Part shown: positions 1-9,195 of the stretch, piece by piece
Position numbering within the stretch: position 1 is the stretch's first letter
How the letters are laid out: every line of letters begins with the position of its first letter
DNA from: Burkholderia guangdongensis
GTDB taxonomy: Bacteria; Pseudomonadota; Gammaproteobacteria; Burkholderiales; Burkholderiaceae
Assembly: GCF_013403875.1 (NCBI RefSeq)
Contig: NZ_JACBNX010000002.1
Location: 189,889 to 253,465 of the forward strand
Direction of reading: 5' to 3'
Length of the DNA stretch: 63,577 nucleotides
Made by a program: the position numbers and the translations under genes
Notes under the pieces: model-generated
Told to the model about the DNA's origin: nothing
Seen by the model: only the letters and a program-made list of their open reading frames with translations
Database searches by the model: none

Positions 1-243
1 AAGATCGATCGCCGCGTACAGATTGCCGTTCGCGCTTTCGACGAAGATGTCCTTGCCTTTCAGATGCAGGTTGATTTCCGCGCGTTGCTGCTTGTCCTTT
101 TCCTTATGGTTATCGACCGAGAGAATCACAGTGCCATCGATTACCTGATCGCTATGCCGTAGCACCCTGTCCAGCTTGGTGACCACGTATTCGCGAATTG
201 CAGGCGTGACTTCAAGATGATGTCCACTGATCTTCAAGTTCAT
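1..243 (-). CDS. hpf: Ribosome hibernation promoting factor (HPF/RaiA family), 3' end outside window
   Basis: Only the first 81 residues are present; the frame runs off base 1. Translation starts at ATG 243-241, with a GGAG about seven bases upstream, and opens [20 protein letters not shown], the usual start of this family. The later stretches [20 protein letters not shown] and [15 protein letters not shown] also fit. Family members bind the 30S decoding centre and inactivate or dimerise ribosomes in stationary phase. It lies directly downstream of rpoN on the same strand, the conserved order in Burkholderiales, where ptsN and hprK usually follow. Whether it is the short or long (dimerising) form cannot be told from this fragment. 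Confidence 0.93.
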   Translation of the reverse strand, partial: MNLKISGHHLEVTPAIREYVVTKLDRVLRHSDQVIDGTVILSVDNHKEKDKQQRAEINLHLKGKDIFVESANGNLYAAIDL

Positions 244-401
244 AGTGCTTCTCCAAGCGAATGACCACCGAAAGCGTTTCGATGCGGCTGCGCTGGCCGA
301 CTTGCCTTTGCCGTCGTTGCGGCCGATTGCGGACAAGTCGACCGGCCTTCCGTCGACAGCGCGGTGGCCGGAACATGCCTGCCGCCGTGCCGGGCGACAG
401 G

Positions 402-1907
402 CTAAAGAGACTTGCGCAGATTCACTGCCGGGATCTTGAGGGCTTCGCGGTATTTCGCAACCGTCCGGCGCGCGACCACGAAACCTTGCTCTGCCAGCAG
501 CTCAGCGATGCGGCTGTCCGAAAGAGGAGATTTGGTGTCTTCGGCTCCTATCAGTTGCTTGATGAGGGCGCGGATGGCCGTCGAAGAGGCGGCTCCACCG
601 GTGTCGGTCGAAACGTGAGATCCGAAGAAGTACTTAAATTCCAGCGTCCCGAACGGGGTGAGCATGTACTTACCGGTTGTCACACGGGAGACAGTCGACT
701 CGTGTAGGCCCAGCGTATCAGCAATTTCCCGCAAAACCAAGGGGCGCATCGCAATTTCGCCATGTGCGAAAAAATTCTTCTGACGCTCGACAATCGCCTG
801 CGCGACACGCAGGATCGTGTCGAATCGTTGCTGGATATTCTTGATCAGCCAGCGCGCTTCCTGAAGCTGCTGCTTCAGCGATCCGGCGGCCGGATCGCCG
901 CGGCTGTTGCGCAGGATGTTCGCGTACAGATGGTTGATCCGCAGCCGCGGCACGACTTCCGGATTCAGCTCCGCCTGCCAGCCCTGGCCGACTTTCTTCA
1001 CGATGATGTCGGGCACCACGTAGTCCGCTTCCGCCCTGCCGTACGCGGCGCCGGGGAACGGCTCCAGCGAGCGGATCAGCGCGTGCGCGTCGCGCAGCTC
1101 GTCGTCGGTCGCCTTCAGGTGCTTGCGCAACCGTGTGAAGTCGCGCGCGGCGAGCAGCTCCAGATGCTGCAGCACGATGTCGAGCGCGAGCTGACGCGTC
1201 GGGGACGGATCGAGGCGCACGAGCTGCAGCTTCAGGCACTCGGACGCCGAGCGGGCCCCGACCCCGGCCGGGTCGAAGCTGTGCAGCAGCGCGAGCGCCG
1301 CGTTCAGTTCGTCGACGTCGATCTCGAGCTCTTCGGGCAGATCGGTGAGCACTTCGTCGAGCGACGCGGTGAGATAGCCGTCGTCGTCGAGCGATTCGAT
1401 CAGGAACAGCACGAGCGCGCGGTCGCGCGGGCTCGCCTGCGTGACGCGCAGCTGTGCGGAGAGATGGTCGCGCAGCGACGTCGACGCTTCCTGCACCTGC
1501 GGCGGCGGCAGATCGTCGTCGTCGGACGCGCCGCTCGAACGGCCGAATTCGTCGAGATTCCACTGGCTCGAGTCGGCGCCGTCGCCGGATGCGTAGCTGT
1601 CGTATTCGTCCGCGCCGCGCGGCTCGTCGCGTTCGGCGCGCTCGCTGCCCGGCGACGTGCCGTTGCCGCCCTGCATGTCGCCGGACGGCGCGGCGGGCGG
1701 TTGCGCGATCAGCGAACCGTCGGACGCAACCCGCAGCGGGCTCGCGATCCATTCGTCCTCGTTCTCGAGCAGCGGATTCTGGGCGACCGCCGTCGCAACC
1801 TCCTGCTGCAGTTCGAGCGTCGACAGTTGCAGCAGACGAATCGACTGCTGCAGTTGCGGCGTCAGCGCGAGGTGTTGCGACAGGCGGAGTTGGAGGCTGG
1901 CTTTCAT
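402..1907 (-). CDS. rpoN: RNA polymerase sigma-54 factor
   Basis: A 501-residue sigma-54, normal length. I chose ATG 1907-1905 ([20 protein letters not shown]) because this is the conserved glutamine-rich activator-interacting N-terminus; the 20 extra upstream in-frame residues are not family-like. Order: glutamine-rich region I (about 1-50), acidic variable region II (about 60-140, rich in D/E/S), core-binding domain, and a C-terminal HTH ending in the RpoN box [12 protein letters not shown] near residues 480-491, which contacts the -24 element. It directs transcription that depends on AAA+ enhancer-binding proteins. It follows lptB by about 140 bases on the same strand and precedes hpf. Essentially certain. 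Confidence 0.98.
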   Translation of the reverse strand: MKASLQLRLSQHLALTPQLQQSIRLLQLSTLELQQEVATAVAQNPLLENEDEWIASPLRVASDGSLIAQPPAAPSGDMQGGNGTSPGSERAERDEPRGADEYDSYASGDGADSSQWNLDEFGRSSGASDDDDLPPPQVQEASTSLRDHLSAQLRVTQASPRDRALVLFLIESLDDDGYLTASLDEVLTDLPEELEIDVDELNAALALLHSFDPAGVGARSASECLKLQLVRLDPSPTRQLALDIVLQHLELLAARDFTRLRKHLKATDDELRDAHALIRSLEPFPGAAYGRAEADYVVPDIIVKKVGQGWQAELNPEVVPRLRINHLYANILRNSRGDPAAGSLKQQLQEARWLIKNIQQRFDTILRVAQAIVERQKNFFAHGEIAMRPLVLREIADTLGLHESTVSRVTTGKYMLTPFGTLEFKYFFGSHVSTDTGGAASSTAIRALIKQLIGAEDTKSPLSDSRIAELLAEQGFVVARRTVAKYREALKIPAVNLRKSL

Positions 1908-2047
1908 GGCAGGAAGGAAGTCATAGCCGCAGTGTGCCACGACCCGACCGCGTTGAGCCATTCGCAATTTGCGTATCGCGGATCGACGGTGAAACGGGGC
2001 GCGGCCCCGTGTGTGCGCGGGCCGTCGCCAGGGCGCCCGCGCGGGGC

Positions 2048-2824
2048 TTACATACGGAAGTGCTCGCCGAGGTAGACGCGGCGCACGCTCTCGTTCTCGA
2101 TGATCTCGCCCGGCGCGCCGGCCGCGAGCACGCTGCCGTCGCTGATGATGTACGCGTGGTCGCAGATGCCGAGCGTCTCGCGCACGTTGTGGTCGGTGAT
2201 CAGCACGCCGATGTTGCGCTGCTTCAGGAACTTGACGATCTTCTGGATCTCGAGCACCGCGATCGGGTCGACGCCCGCGAACGGCTCGTCGAGCAGGATG
2301 AAGTTCGGGTTCGTCGCGAGCGCGCGCGCGATCTCGACGCGGCGGCGCTCGCCGCCCGACAGCGACAGCGCCGGATTCTCGCGCAGGTGGCCGATCTGCA
2401 GTTCGTCGAGCAGCGCCTCGGTGCGCGCGCCGATCGCGTCGTTCGACAGGCGCTTGCCGTTGTCGTCGTGCTGCAGTTCGAGTACCGCACGAATGTTCTG
2501 CTCGACGGTCAGCTTGCGGAATACCGACGCTTCCTGGGGCAGATACGACAGCCCGAGCGACGCGCGCTTGTGGATCGGCAGCAGGCTGATCGAGCTGCCG
2601 TTCAGCGCGATTTCGCCGGCGTCGAGCGGCACGAGCCCGACGATCATGTAGAACGACGTCGTCTTGCCGGCGCCGTTCGGGCCGAGCAGGCCGACGACCT
2701 CGCCGCTCTTCACGTCGAGCGACACGTCCTTGACGACCGTGCGCGAGCCGTAGCGTTTCTTCAGATTTCGGACGACGAGCGAGCTCGCGGTGCCGGCCGG
2801 CTGGCGGTTCGGGAGCGCGTTCAT
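2048..2824 (-). CDS. lptB: LPS export ABC transporter ATP-binding protein LptB
   Basis: A 258-residue cytoplasmic ATPase of the LptB2FGC complex, which extracts LPS from the inner membrane and pushes it along the Lpt bridge. Visible motifs: Walker A GPNGAGKT (48-55), Q-loop in LPQEAS, ABC signature LSGGERRR, Walker B FILLDEP, and an H-loop ITDHNV. The roughly 15-residue N-terminal extension before the ABC core is slightly longer than in enterics. Its ATG overlaps the lptA stop by 4 bases (ATGA), so the two are translationally coupled. The permeases lptF and lptG are not in the window, as expected, since they lie elsewhere. Confidence 0.97.
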   Translation of the reverse strand: MNALPNRQPAGTASSLVVRNLKKRYGSRTVVKDVSLDVKSGEVVGLLGPNGAGKTTSFYMIVGLVPLDAGEIALNGSSISLLPIHKRASLGLSYLPQEASVFRKLTVEQNIRAVLELQHDDNGKRLSNDAIGARTEALLDELQIGHLRENPALSLSGGERRRVEIARALATNPNFILLDEPFAGVDPIAVLEIQKIVKFLKQRNIGVLITDHNVRETLGICDHAYIISDGSVLAAGAPGEIIENESVRRVYLGEHFRM

Positions 2825-3486
2825 TGGGCGGGTACCTCCTGCAGCGTCGTCGACGGCGAAAGGCGCGTGCCGGGGCCGTTCAGCGCGCCGGGCGTGCCGT
2901 TCTTCGGCGACAGCATCGCGCGCACGCGGCCGGTCGGATTGCCCGGCGCGGCGACGTCCTTGCCGCCCTTCGCGGTGTAGAAGTCGCGGTCGCCGTCGTA
3001 CGTGATCACGCTGCCGTGCACGGTGTCGGCGATCGTCGACAGACCCTGCAGCCGGCGCACGGTCGCGCGCGTCGTCAGCGTGGTCAGGTTCTGCTTGCCG
3101 TCGTAGTCGATGCGCTCCGAGTCGCCGTCGATGTATTCGTCGAGGCCTTCGCGCTTCTGGCGGAACGACGCGTGCTTGCTGCCGGTGCTCGTCGCGGTCG
3201 CGTACTGGTAGCCTTCAGGATCCTGGCGAACCTCGACGCGGTCGCCCTTGATGACGATCGTGCCCTTCGTGATCACGACGTTGCCGGTCGCGACCGTGAC
3301 CTGTTTCAGGTCGTCGTAGGTCAGGTTGTCGGCTTCGACGTTGATCGGCTTGTTCTGGTCGGCCTTTTCCGCGTGGGCGGCCGGCGCGAGCCCGGCGAGC
3401 GGGAGCGCCGCGAGCGCCGCGACGAGCGCGGCGCGGGCCGCGCGTCGGGCGCCGCGCAGGATCGGACTCGGATGCGTTTCGTTCAT
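2821..3486 (-). CDS. lptA: LPS transport periplasmic protein LptA
   Basis: A 221-residue periplasmic bridge protein. It has an N-terminal signal peptide (basic RRAAR, Ala/Leu-rich core, cleavage near AAHA-EK at about residue 39) and then the OstA/LptA jellyroll opening [14 protein letters not shown], with repeated beta-strand patterns such as [16 protein letters not shown] proline/glycine-rich tail of about 50 residues follows the jellyroll. Oligomers of this protein carry LPS from LptC to LptD. It sits between lptC (20-base gap) and lptB (ATGA overlap). High confidence from sequence and neighbours. Confidence 0.95.
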   Translation of the reverse strand: MNETHPSPILRGARRAARAALVAALAALPLAGLAPAAHAEKADQNKPINVEADNLTYDDLKQVTVATGNVVITKGTIVIKGDRVEVRQDPEGYQYATATSTGSKHASFRQKREGLDEYIDGDSERIDYDGKQNLTTLTTRATVRRLQGLSTIADTVHGSVITYDGDRDFYTAKGGKDVAAPGNPTGRVRAMLSPKNGTPGALNGPGTRLSPSTTLQEVPAQ

Positions 3487-3506
3487 GCAGTCACGCGTGG
3501 GATGAG

Positions 3507-4127
3507 TTACTTGGGTTGACCGTGAGAGCTGCCGCCGGACACGTCCGGCGCGGCGATCGTGCCGCGCACGTTGCCGTAGAGCTCGATGACCCGGGTGACG
3601 TTGTTGTACTTCATGCCGTCGGTGGCGTTGGCGACCGACAGGCCGCGCTGAAGTTTAACCGGCTTTTCGGTCTGGATCACATCGTCGTTGACGAAGATCC
3701 GGAAATGCTGCGAATCGGCCTGCATCGGCGGATCGCCGGCGCCGGCCGCGCGCTGGATCCGCGCGTTGTCGTACAGGTCGACGATCGACACGTCGCCGTT
3801 CACGATGCCGCGCTGGGCGGTCGTCGTCACGACCGGCTTGCCGGGCTGGAACGCGCGCATCGCCGGATCGGCCAGATCGCTGTTCTCGTCGTCCTCGTAA
3901 TGGACGAGGTGCGCGGCCGTCAGCCGGTACTGGGTTGCACCGGTCTGATCGAGTTCGGTCACCGAGAAGTTGTCGGCGAAATAGTCGGCCGTGTGGCTCT
4001 TCGGCCGCGCGACGCCCTCGCCGGGCGGCGGCAGCGTCGCCTGCAGCAGCCACCAGGTGACGCCGGCGAGCGCCGCGACGGCGACGAGCGGAACGAGCTG
4101 GGTCCAGCGGAATGGGGTGTTGGTCAT
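3507..4127 (-). CDS. lptC: LPS export periplasmic protein LptC
   Basis: A 206-residue bitopic protein: one N-terminal membrane anchor (LVPLVAVAALAGVTWWLL, about residues 11-28) and a periplasmic LptC-type jellyroll containing the family-like stretch HTADYFADNFSVTELDQTG. It takes LPS from LptB2FG and hands it to LptA. The ATG (4127-4125) overlaps the kdsC stop (ATGA), so it is coupled to the Kdo biosynthesis genes. The polar C-terminal tail GGSSHGQPK looks unstructured. Confidence 0.94.
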   Translation of the reverse strand: MTNTPFRWTQLVPLVAVAALAGVTWWLLQATLPPPGEGVARPKSHTADYFADNFSVTELDQTGATQYRLTAAHLVHYEDDENSDLADPAMRAFQPGKPVVTTTAQRGIVNGDVSIVDLYDNARIQRAAGAGDPPMQADSQHFRIFVNDDVIQTEKPVKLQRGLSVANATDGMKYNNVTRVIELYGNVRGTIAAPDVSGGSSHGQPK

Positions 4128-4666
4128 GTGCGGGTTCCGCAGGCCGCCGCGAGCAGCGCGTCGTAGCGGTGCTGCGCGCGCAGCACCGCGTCGCAGACCT
4201 CGCGTACCGCGCCGTGGCCGCCACGCGCCTCGGCGACCCAGTGCGCGCGCGCGATCACTTCCGGATGCGCGTTCGCCGGCGCGGCCGCGAAGCCGCAGCG
4301 CACCATCACCGGCAGATCGGGCCAGTCGTCGCCCATGTAGCCGCAGTCGTGCGGCGCGAGGCCGAGCGTGCGGAGCAGCTCGTCGAACGCGACCGTCTTG
4401 TTCTCGACGCCCTGGAACAGATGCGCGATCCGCATCTCCTTCGCGCGCGCGGCGACGATGTCCGAGCGGCGCCCCGTGATGATCGCGGTCGCGATCCCCG
4501 CTTCGCCGAGCAGCTTCACGCCGTGTCCGTCGAGCGAGTTGAACGACTTCATCGCATCGCCGGCGGCCGTAAACAGCAGGCCGCCGTCGGTCAGCACGCC
4601 GTCGACGTCGAAAATCATCAGCCTCACGCGGCTCGCGCGTTCGGCCGCACTGAGCGGAGCCGTCAT
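4124..4666 (-). CDS. kdsC: 3-deoxy-D-manno-octulosonate 8-phosphate phosphatase KdsC
   Basis: A 180-residue HAD-superfamily phosphatase that converts Kdo-8-phosphate to Kdo. The catalytic motif FDVDGVLTDGG puts the nucleophile and acid/base aspartates at D20 and D22; motif II is ITGRRS and the late motif is GDDWPDLPV. The frame is open far upstream, but ATG 4666-4664 (MTAPLSAAERASR) is the sensible start: it overlaps the kdsD stop by 4 bases (ATGA) and gives the normal family length. It is the second gene of the kdsD-kdsC-lptC-lptA-lptB operon. Confidence 0.96.
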   Translation of the reverse strand: MTAPLSAAERASRVRLMIFDVDGVLTDGGLLFTAAGDAMKSFNSLDGHGVKLLGEAGIATAIITGRRSDIVAARAKEMRIAHLFQGVENKTVAFDELLRTLGLAPHDCGYMGDDWPDLPVMVRCGFAAAPANAHPEVIARAHWVAEARGGHGAVREVCDAVLRAQHRYDALLAAACGTRT

Positions 4667-5649
4667 CAGATCACCTTCTTCGAGAACAGGTCGTGCATGT
4701 TCAGCGCGCCGATCAGCGCGCCGTCGGCATCGACCACGAGCATCTGATTGATCCGGTGGCGCTCCATCAGTTCCACCGCTTCGACGGCCAGATGGTCCGC
4801 GCCGATCGTGCGCGGATTGCGCGTCATTACATCGACGATCGGCAGCTTGCGGAAATCGCCGTCGCGCTCGAGCACGCGGCGCAGGTCGCCGTCGGTGAAG
4901 ATGCCCGCGACCTTGCGGTCCGCGCCGATGACGGCCGTCATCCCCATCCGCTTCGCGGTGATCTGGAACAGGGCGTCCGACAGCGTCGCGTCGAGGCCGA
5001 CCGACGGTACGTCGTCGCCGGTGCGCATCACGTCGTGCACGTAAGTCAGCAGGCGCCGGCCGAGCGCGCCGCCCGGGTGCGAGCGCGCGAAATCCTCGGA
5101 GCCGAAGCCGCGCGCGTCGAGCACCGCGACCGCGAGCGCGTCGCCGAGCGCGAGCGCCGCGGTCGTGCTCGCGGTCGGCGCGAGGTTCAGCGGGCACGCT
5201 TCCTTCGCGACCGCGGCGTTCAGGTTCACGTCCGCGAGCTTGCCGAGGCTCGATTCCGCGCGGCCCGAGATCGCGATCAGCTTCGCGCCGATCCGCTTCA
5301 CGAGCGGCAGGATCGCGACGAGCTCTTCGGATTCGCCGGAGTACGAGATGCCGATGAACACGTCGTCTTCGGTGACCATCCCGAGATCGCCGTGGCTCGC
5401 CTCGGCCGGATGAACGAAGAACGCCGGCGTGCCGGTGCTCGCGAGCGTCGCCGCGATCTTGCGGGCGATGTGCCCCGATTTGCCGATGCCGGACACGACC
5501 ACGCGGCCGCGGCAGCCCAGCAGCAGCGCGACGGCCTCGACGAACTCGCCGTCGAGCTGGCCGGCGAGCGCGCGCACGGCGTCGGCCTCGATGTCGAGTA
5601 CGTCGCGGGCGAGCGCAAGCGCCCGATCGTCATTGATTTTCGCTATCAT
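4666..5649 (-). CDS. kdsD: Arabinose-5-phosphate isomerase KdsD
   Basis: A 327-residue enzyme converting D-ribulose-5-phosphate to D-arabinose-5-phosphate, the first step to Kdo. It has an N-terminal SIS domain (about 40-180, with VVSGIGKSGHIARKIAATL and the serine-rich sugar-phosphate loop SYSGESEE) and two C-terminal CBS domains (about 205-325, including MTRNPRTIGADHLAVEAVEL). I chose ATG 5649-5647 (MIAKINDDRALALARDVLD), the standard start; the 36 upstream codons are arginine/proline-rich and unlike the family. A TATACT box lies only about 8 bases upstream of this ATG. Confidence 0.95.
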   Translation of the reverse strand: MIAKINDDRALALARDVLDIEADAVRALAGQLDGEFVEAVALLLGCRGRVVVSGIGKSGHIARKIAATLASTGTPAFFVHPAEASHGDLGMVTEDDVFIGISYSGESEELVAILPLVKRIGAKLIAISGRAESSLGKLADVNLNAAVAKEACPLNLAPTASTTAALALGDALAVAVLDARGFGSEDFARSHPGGALGRRLLTYVHDVMRTGDDVPSVGLDATLSDALFQITAKRMGMTAVIGADRKVAGIFTDGDLRRVLERDGDFRKLPIVDVMTRNPRTIGADHLAVEAVELMERHRINQMLVVDADGALIGALNMHDLFSKKVI

Positions 5650-5656
5650 GCGGCGG

Positions 5657-5662
5657 AGTATA
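5657..5662 (-). promoter_or_regulatory. Candidate extended -10 box (TGCTATACT) for the kdsD-kdsC-lpt operon
   Basis: On the minus strand the bases read TTTGCTATACTCC, giving an extended TGN motif with a near-consensus TATACT. No good -35 element is visible, as is common for extended -10 promoters. If used, transcription would start within a few bases of the kdsD ATG at 5649, giving a leaderless or nearly leaderless mRNA. The rest of the 5650-5799 gap shows nothing else clear. Confidence 0.4.
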
Positions 5663-5799
5663 GCAAAGGCGCTTGTTCGCCGAGCCGGCGGGGCGTGCCC
5701 TGGCCGGACCCTTCCGCCCCGTGCCTTCCGGGGTGCCGGATCCCGATCCAATCCCACGCCCGCGCCGCCGCGGTGTCGACGAACGAGGACGCTCCTGCC

Positions 5800-7809
5800 G
5801 TGATTTCGCCGCTCGAAATGACGCTCATGCTGCTGCTGGCTTCAGTGGTGGGCGTCGTCGTGTTCCGTTCGCTGAATCTGCCGCCGATGCTCGGCTATCT
5901 GACCGTCGGCATCGTGGTCGGTCCGCATGCGATCGGCTTCGCGGCGGATCTCGAGCGCGCCGAGCACCTTGCGGAATTCGGCGTCGTGTTCCTGATGTTC
6001 TCGATCGGCCTCGAGTTCTCGCTCGCGAAGCTGCGAGCGATGCGGCGGCTCGTGTTCGGCCTCGGCCTGATGCAGGTGGTCGCGACGCTCGCGCTCGCGT
6101 TCGGGCTCGGCTGGGCCGTCGAGCGCTGGGTGCACATCACGTGGCAGGGCAGCATCGCGCTCGGCGGCGCGCTCGCGATGTCGTCGACGGCGATCGTGTC
6201 GAAGATGCTCGCCGAGCGGCTCGAGATCGAGACCGAGCACGGCCGCAACATCTTCGGCGTGCTGCTGTTCCAGGATCTCGCGGTCGTGCCGCTCTTGATC
6301 GTGATCTCCGCGTTCGGCGACGCATCGTCCAGCCACCTCGCGGCGTCGCTCGCGCTCGCGGCCGTGAAGATCGTCGTCGCGCTCGCGCTGCTGCTGATCG
6401 TCGGGCAGCGCTTCATGACGCGCTGGTTCGACGTCGTCGCGCGGCGCCGCTCGCAGGAGCTGTTCGTGCTGAACCTGCTGCTCGTCACGCTCGGCGCCGC
6501 GTTCATCACCGACAAGTTCGGGCTGTCGCTCGCGCTCGGCGCGTTCATCGCCGGGATGCTGATCTCCGAGACGCCGTATCGCCATCAGGTCGAGGAGGAC
6601 ATCAAGCCGTTCCGCGACGTGCTGCTCGGCCTGTTCTTCGTGACGACCGGGATGCTGCTCGATCCCCGCGTGATCTGGGTGCATCCGCTGATCGTCCTCG
6701 GCTTCTTCGTCGGCCAGGTGCTGCTCAAGAGCGTCGGGATCACCGGGCTCGCGCGGTTGTTCGGCGCGTCGCCGGGCGTCGCGATGCGCACCGGCCTCGG
6801 CCTCGCGCAGGCCGGCGAGTTCGGTTTCGTGCTGCTGAACCTGATCCTCGACCGCCATCTGGTCGACCCGACGCTGCTGCAGGCGATTCTCGCGTCGATG
6901 CTGCTGTCGATGCTCGCCGCGCCGTTCCTGATCCAGAACGCGGACCGGATCGTGATGCGTCTTTCGTCCACGGAATGGATGATGCAGTCGCTGCAGATGA
7001 CGCGGATCGCGACGCAGAGCCTGAAGCAGCGCGGCCACGTGATCATCTGCGGCTACGGCCGCGCCGGGCAGAACCTCGCGCGGATGCTCGAGCACGAAGG
7101 GATCTCGTACGTCGCGCTCGACCTCGATCCGGACCGCGTGAACGCGGCCGCGGCGGCCGGCGAGTCGGTCGTGTTCGGCGACGCCGCGCGCCGCGAGTCG
7201 CTGGTCGCGGCCGGCATCCACCGCGCGAAGGCCGTCGCGGTCACGTATGCGAACACGCCGTCCGCGCTGCGCGTGCTCCATCACGTGCACGAGCTCGAGC
7301 CGACGCTGCCCGCGATCGTGCGCACCGTCGACGACGCCGATCTCGAGAAGCTGCTTGCGGCCGGCGCGACCGAGGTGATCCCGGAAATCGTCGAGGGCAG
7401 CCTGATGCTCGCGTCGCACACGCTCGTGCTGGTCGGCGTGCCGATGCGACGCGTCGTGCGGCGCGTCGAGGAGATGCGCGACGAGCGCTACAGCCTGCTG
7501 CGCGGTTATTTCCACGGCGCGGACGACGTCGAGGGGGACGACCACGAGCAGGTGCGGCTACAATCGGTGCCCGTCGACGAGCGCGCGGACGCGGTCGGGC
7601 GATCGCTGGATGAACTCGGGCTGTTCGAGCTCGGGCTCGACGTCACGGCGATCCGCCGGCACGGCATTCGCGGCGTCGAGCCGGATCCGCAGACGAAGCT
7701 GCGCGCGAGCGACATCGTCGTGCTGCGCGGGCTGCCCGAGGCGCTCGCGCTCGCCGAGGAGCGGTTGTCGCGCCATCGGCGGGAGCCGCCGCCGACCGCG
7801 GTCGCCTGA
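5800..7809 (+). CDS. Monovalent cation:proton antiporter-2 (CPA2) family, KefB/KefC/YbaL-like
   Basis: A 669-residue inner-membrane antiporter. Residues about 5-390 form a Na+/H+-exchanger (CPA2) domain of about 12 membrane segments (LLLASVVGVVVFRSLNLPP at the start). A soluble TrkA-N Rossmann domain begins near residue 413 (HVIICGYGRAGQNLARMLE), and a TrkA-C domain ends the protein (about 580-660). These domains gate K+/H+ exchange in response to nucleotides or redox adducts. I chose GTG 5800 (MISPLEMTLMLLL) over ATG 5818 because a GAGG lies upstream and the first hydrophobic segment is kept whole. It is divergent from kdsD. Substrate is inferred from family only. Confidence 0.9.
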   Translation: MISPLEMTLMLLLASVVGVVVFRSLNLPPMLGYLTVGIVVGPHAIGFAADLERAEHLAEFGVVFLMFSIGLEFSLAKLRAMRRLVFGLGLMQVVATLALAFGLGWAVERWVHITWQGSIALGGALAMSSTAIVSKMLAERLEIETEHGRNIFGVLLFQDLAVVPLLIVISAFGDASSSHLAASLALAAVKIVVALALLLIVGQRFMTRWFDVVARRRSQELFVLNLLLVTLGAAFITDKFGLSLALGAFIAGMLISETPYRHQVEEDIKPFRDVLLGLFFVTTGMLLDPRVIWVHPLIVLGFFVGQVLLKSVGITGLARLFGASPGVAMRTGLGLAQAGEFGFVLLNLILDRHLVDPTLLQAILASMLLSMLAAPFLIQNADRIVMRLSSTEWMMQSLQMTRIATQSLKQRGHVIICGYGRAGQNLARMLEHEGISYVALDLDPDRVNAAAAAGESVVFGDAARRESLVAAGIHRAKAVAVTYANTPSALRVLHHVHELEPTLPAIVRTVDDADLEKLLAAGATEVIPEIVEGSLMLASHTLVLVGVPMRRVVRRVEEMRDERYSLLRGYFHGADDVEGDDHEQVRLQSVPVDERADAVGRSLDELGLFELGLDVTAIRRHGIRGVEPDPQTKLRASDIVVLRGLPEALALAEERLSRHRREPPPTAVA

Positions 7810-7914
7810 GCGACGTCGACAGCGCAGGGGAGGGCCGGCGGCCGCCGACGGCGAGCGATCCGACCCGTATTGCCCGGACGGCGCCCCGGCGCATCGTTCA
7901 TTTCGGAGAATTCC

Positions 7915-8481
7915 ATGTCGCAATCGTCATCGGGCGGGTTGCTCGATCCCGCCAGCTTCATCCACGACCAGGTCCGCACGGTGCCCGACTGGCCGCAGCC
8001 CGGCGTGATGTTCCGCGACATCACGCCGCTGTTGCAGAGCCCGAAGGCGCTGCGGGTGCTCGTCGACCTGTTCGTCGAGCGCTATGTCGACGCGAAGCTC
8101 GACTATGTGGCCGGGCTCGACGCGCGCGGCTTCATCATCGCGCCGATCGTCGCGTACGAGCTGAACGTCGGCTTCGTGCCGATCCGCAAGGTCGGCAAGC
8201 TGCCGTACCGCACGCAGTCGGAGTCGTACGCGCTCGAGTACGGCACCGCGACCGTCGAGATCCACGAGGACGCGTGCCGGCCCGGCGATCGCGTCGTCAT
8301 CGTCGACGACCTGATCGCGACCGGCGGCACGATGATGGCGGGGCGCAATCTGCTGCACCGGCTCGGCGCGGTCGTCGTCGAGGGTGCGGCGATCATCGAT
8401 CTGCCGGATCTCGGCGGCTCGACGCTGCTGCGCGACGCGGGCCTGCCGGTGTTCACGGTCACGTCGTTCTCCGGCCACTGA
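7915..8481 (+). CDS. apt: Adenine phosphoribosyltransferase
   Basis: A 188-residue purine-salvage enzyme making AMP from adenine and PRPP. The type-I phosphoribosyltransferase signature is [17 protein letters not shown]; the adenine-site opening is [19 protein letters not shown], and the loop [20 protein letters not shown] is family-like. ATG 7915 (MSQSSSGG) has a GGAG about 8 bases upstream; an upstream in-frame ATG at 7870 would add 15 atypical residues. It follows the antiporter gene by about 105 bases and precedes a LysE-type exporter. Confidence 0.96.
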   Translation: MSQSSSGGLLDPASFIHDQVRTVPDWPQPGVMFRDITPLLQSPKALRVLVDLFVERYVDAKLDYVAGLDARGFIIAPIVAYELNVGFVPIRKVGKLPYRTQSESYALEYGTATVEIHEDACRPGDRVVIVDDLIATGGTMMAGRNLLHRLGAVVVEGAAIIDLPDLGGSTLLRDAGLPVFTVTSFSGH

Positions 8482-8568
8482 GCGCCGGCCGCCGATCCGC
8501 GCCTGCGATCCACGCCGCCGATCCACGCCTCCAATCGCCGTATTCCGATCCAACCCAGCGAGCCGACG

Positions 8569-9183
8569 ATGCCCCATTTTCTGCTGTTTCTCGCCAGCTC
8601 GGTCGCGATCACGCTCGCGCCCGGCCCGGACAATCTCCAGGTGCTCGCGCGCGGCATCTCGCAGGGCCGTTCGGCCGGCGTCGCGGCCGCGCTCGGCTTC
8701 GCGGCCGGCGTCACGTTCCACACGACGCTCGCAGCGCTCGGCGTCGCCGCGCTGCTGCGCTCGTCGCCGGTCGCGTTCCAGATCCTGAAGCTCGCGGGCG
8801 CCGCGTACCTGATCTGGATCGGGATCAAGGCGCTCAGGAGCCAGGGCCTCGCGACCGCGCACGAGCGCGCGCCGCAGCCGCTTTCGTCGATCTTCCGGCA
8901 GAGCGTGCTCGGCAACATGATGAATCCGAAGGTCACGCTGTTCTTCATCGTGTTCCTGCCGCAGTTCGTCGATCCGCACGGCGCGCAGCGCGTCGCGCTG
9001 CAGATGTTCGAGCTCGGCGCGATCTTCATGGCGCAGACCGCGGTGATCTTCTCGCTGTTCGGCGTGTGCGCGGGCGTGATCGGCGCGTGGCTCAAGCGCC
9101 GGCCGAAGGCGGGCGTGTGGCTCGACCGGCTCGCGGGCGCGACGTTCGTCGCGATCGGCATCCGCGTCGCGCTGAAGGACTGA
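8569..9183 (+). CDS. LysE/RhtB family amino-acid exporter
   Basis: A 204-residue inner-membrane protein with about six hydrophobic segments. It opens with the family motif ITLAPGPDNLQVLARGISQGR (first 20 residues of the segment: ITLAPGPDNLQVLARGISQG) and has the downstream loop GNMMNPKVTLFFIVFLPQF, both typical of LysE/RhtB translocators that export amino acids or homoserine lactone-like compounds. The substrate is not predictable from sequence. It lies 87 bases after apt; the Nudix gene follows after 12 bases, so the two are probably co-transcribed. Confidence 0.9.
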   Translation: MPHFLLFLASSVAITLAPGPDNLQVLARGISQGRSAGVAAALGFAAGVTFHTTLAALGVAALLRSSPVAFQILKLAGAAYLIWIGIKALRSQGLATAHERAPQPLSSIFRQSVLGNMMNPKVTLFFIVFLPQFVDPHGAQRVALQMFELGAIFMAQTAVIFSLFGVCAGVIGAWLKRRPKAGVWLDRLAGATFVAIGIRVALKD

Positions 9184-9195
9184 TGGACTGATCCG

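Noticed and set aside
5842..7545. A long minus-strand open frame opposite the Kef-type antiporter
   Set aside because: Composition is Arg/His/Asp-rich with no motif; it is a third-position GC artefact opposite a clear transporter gene.
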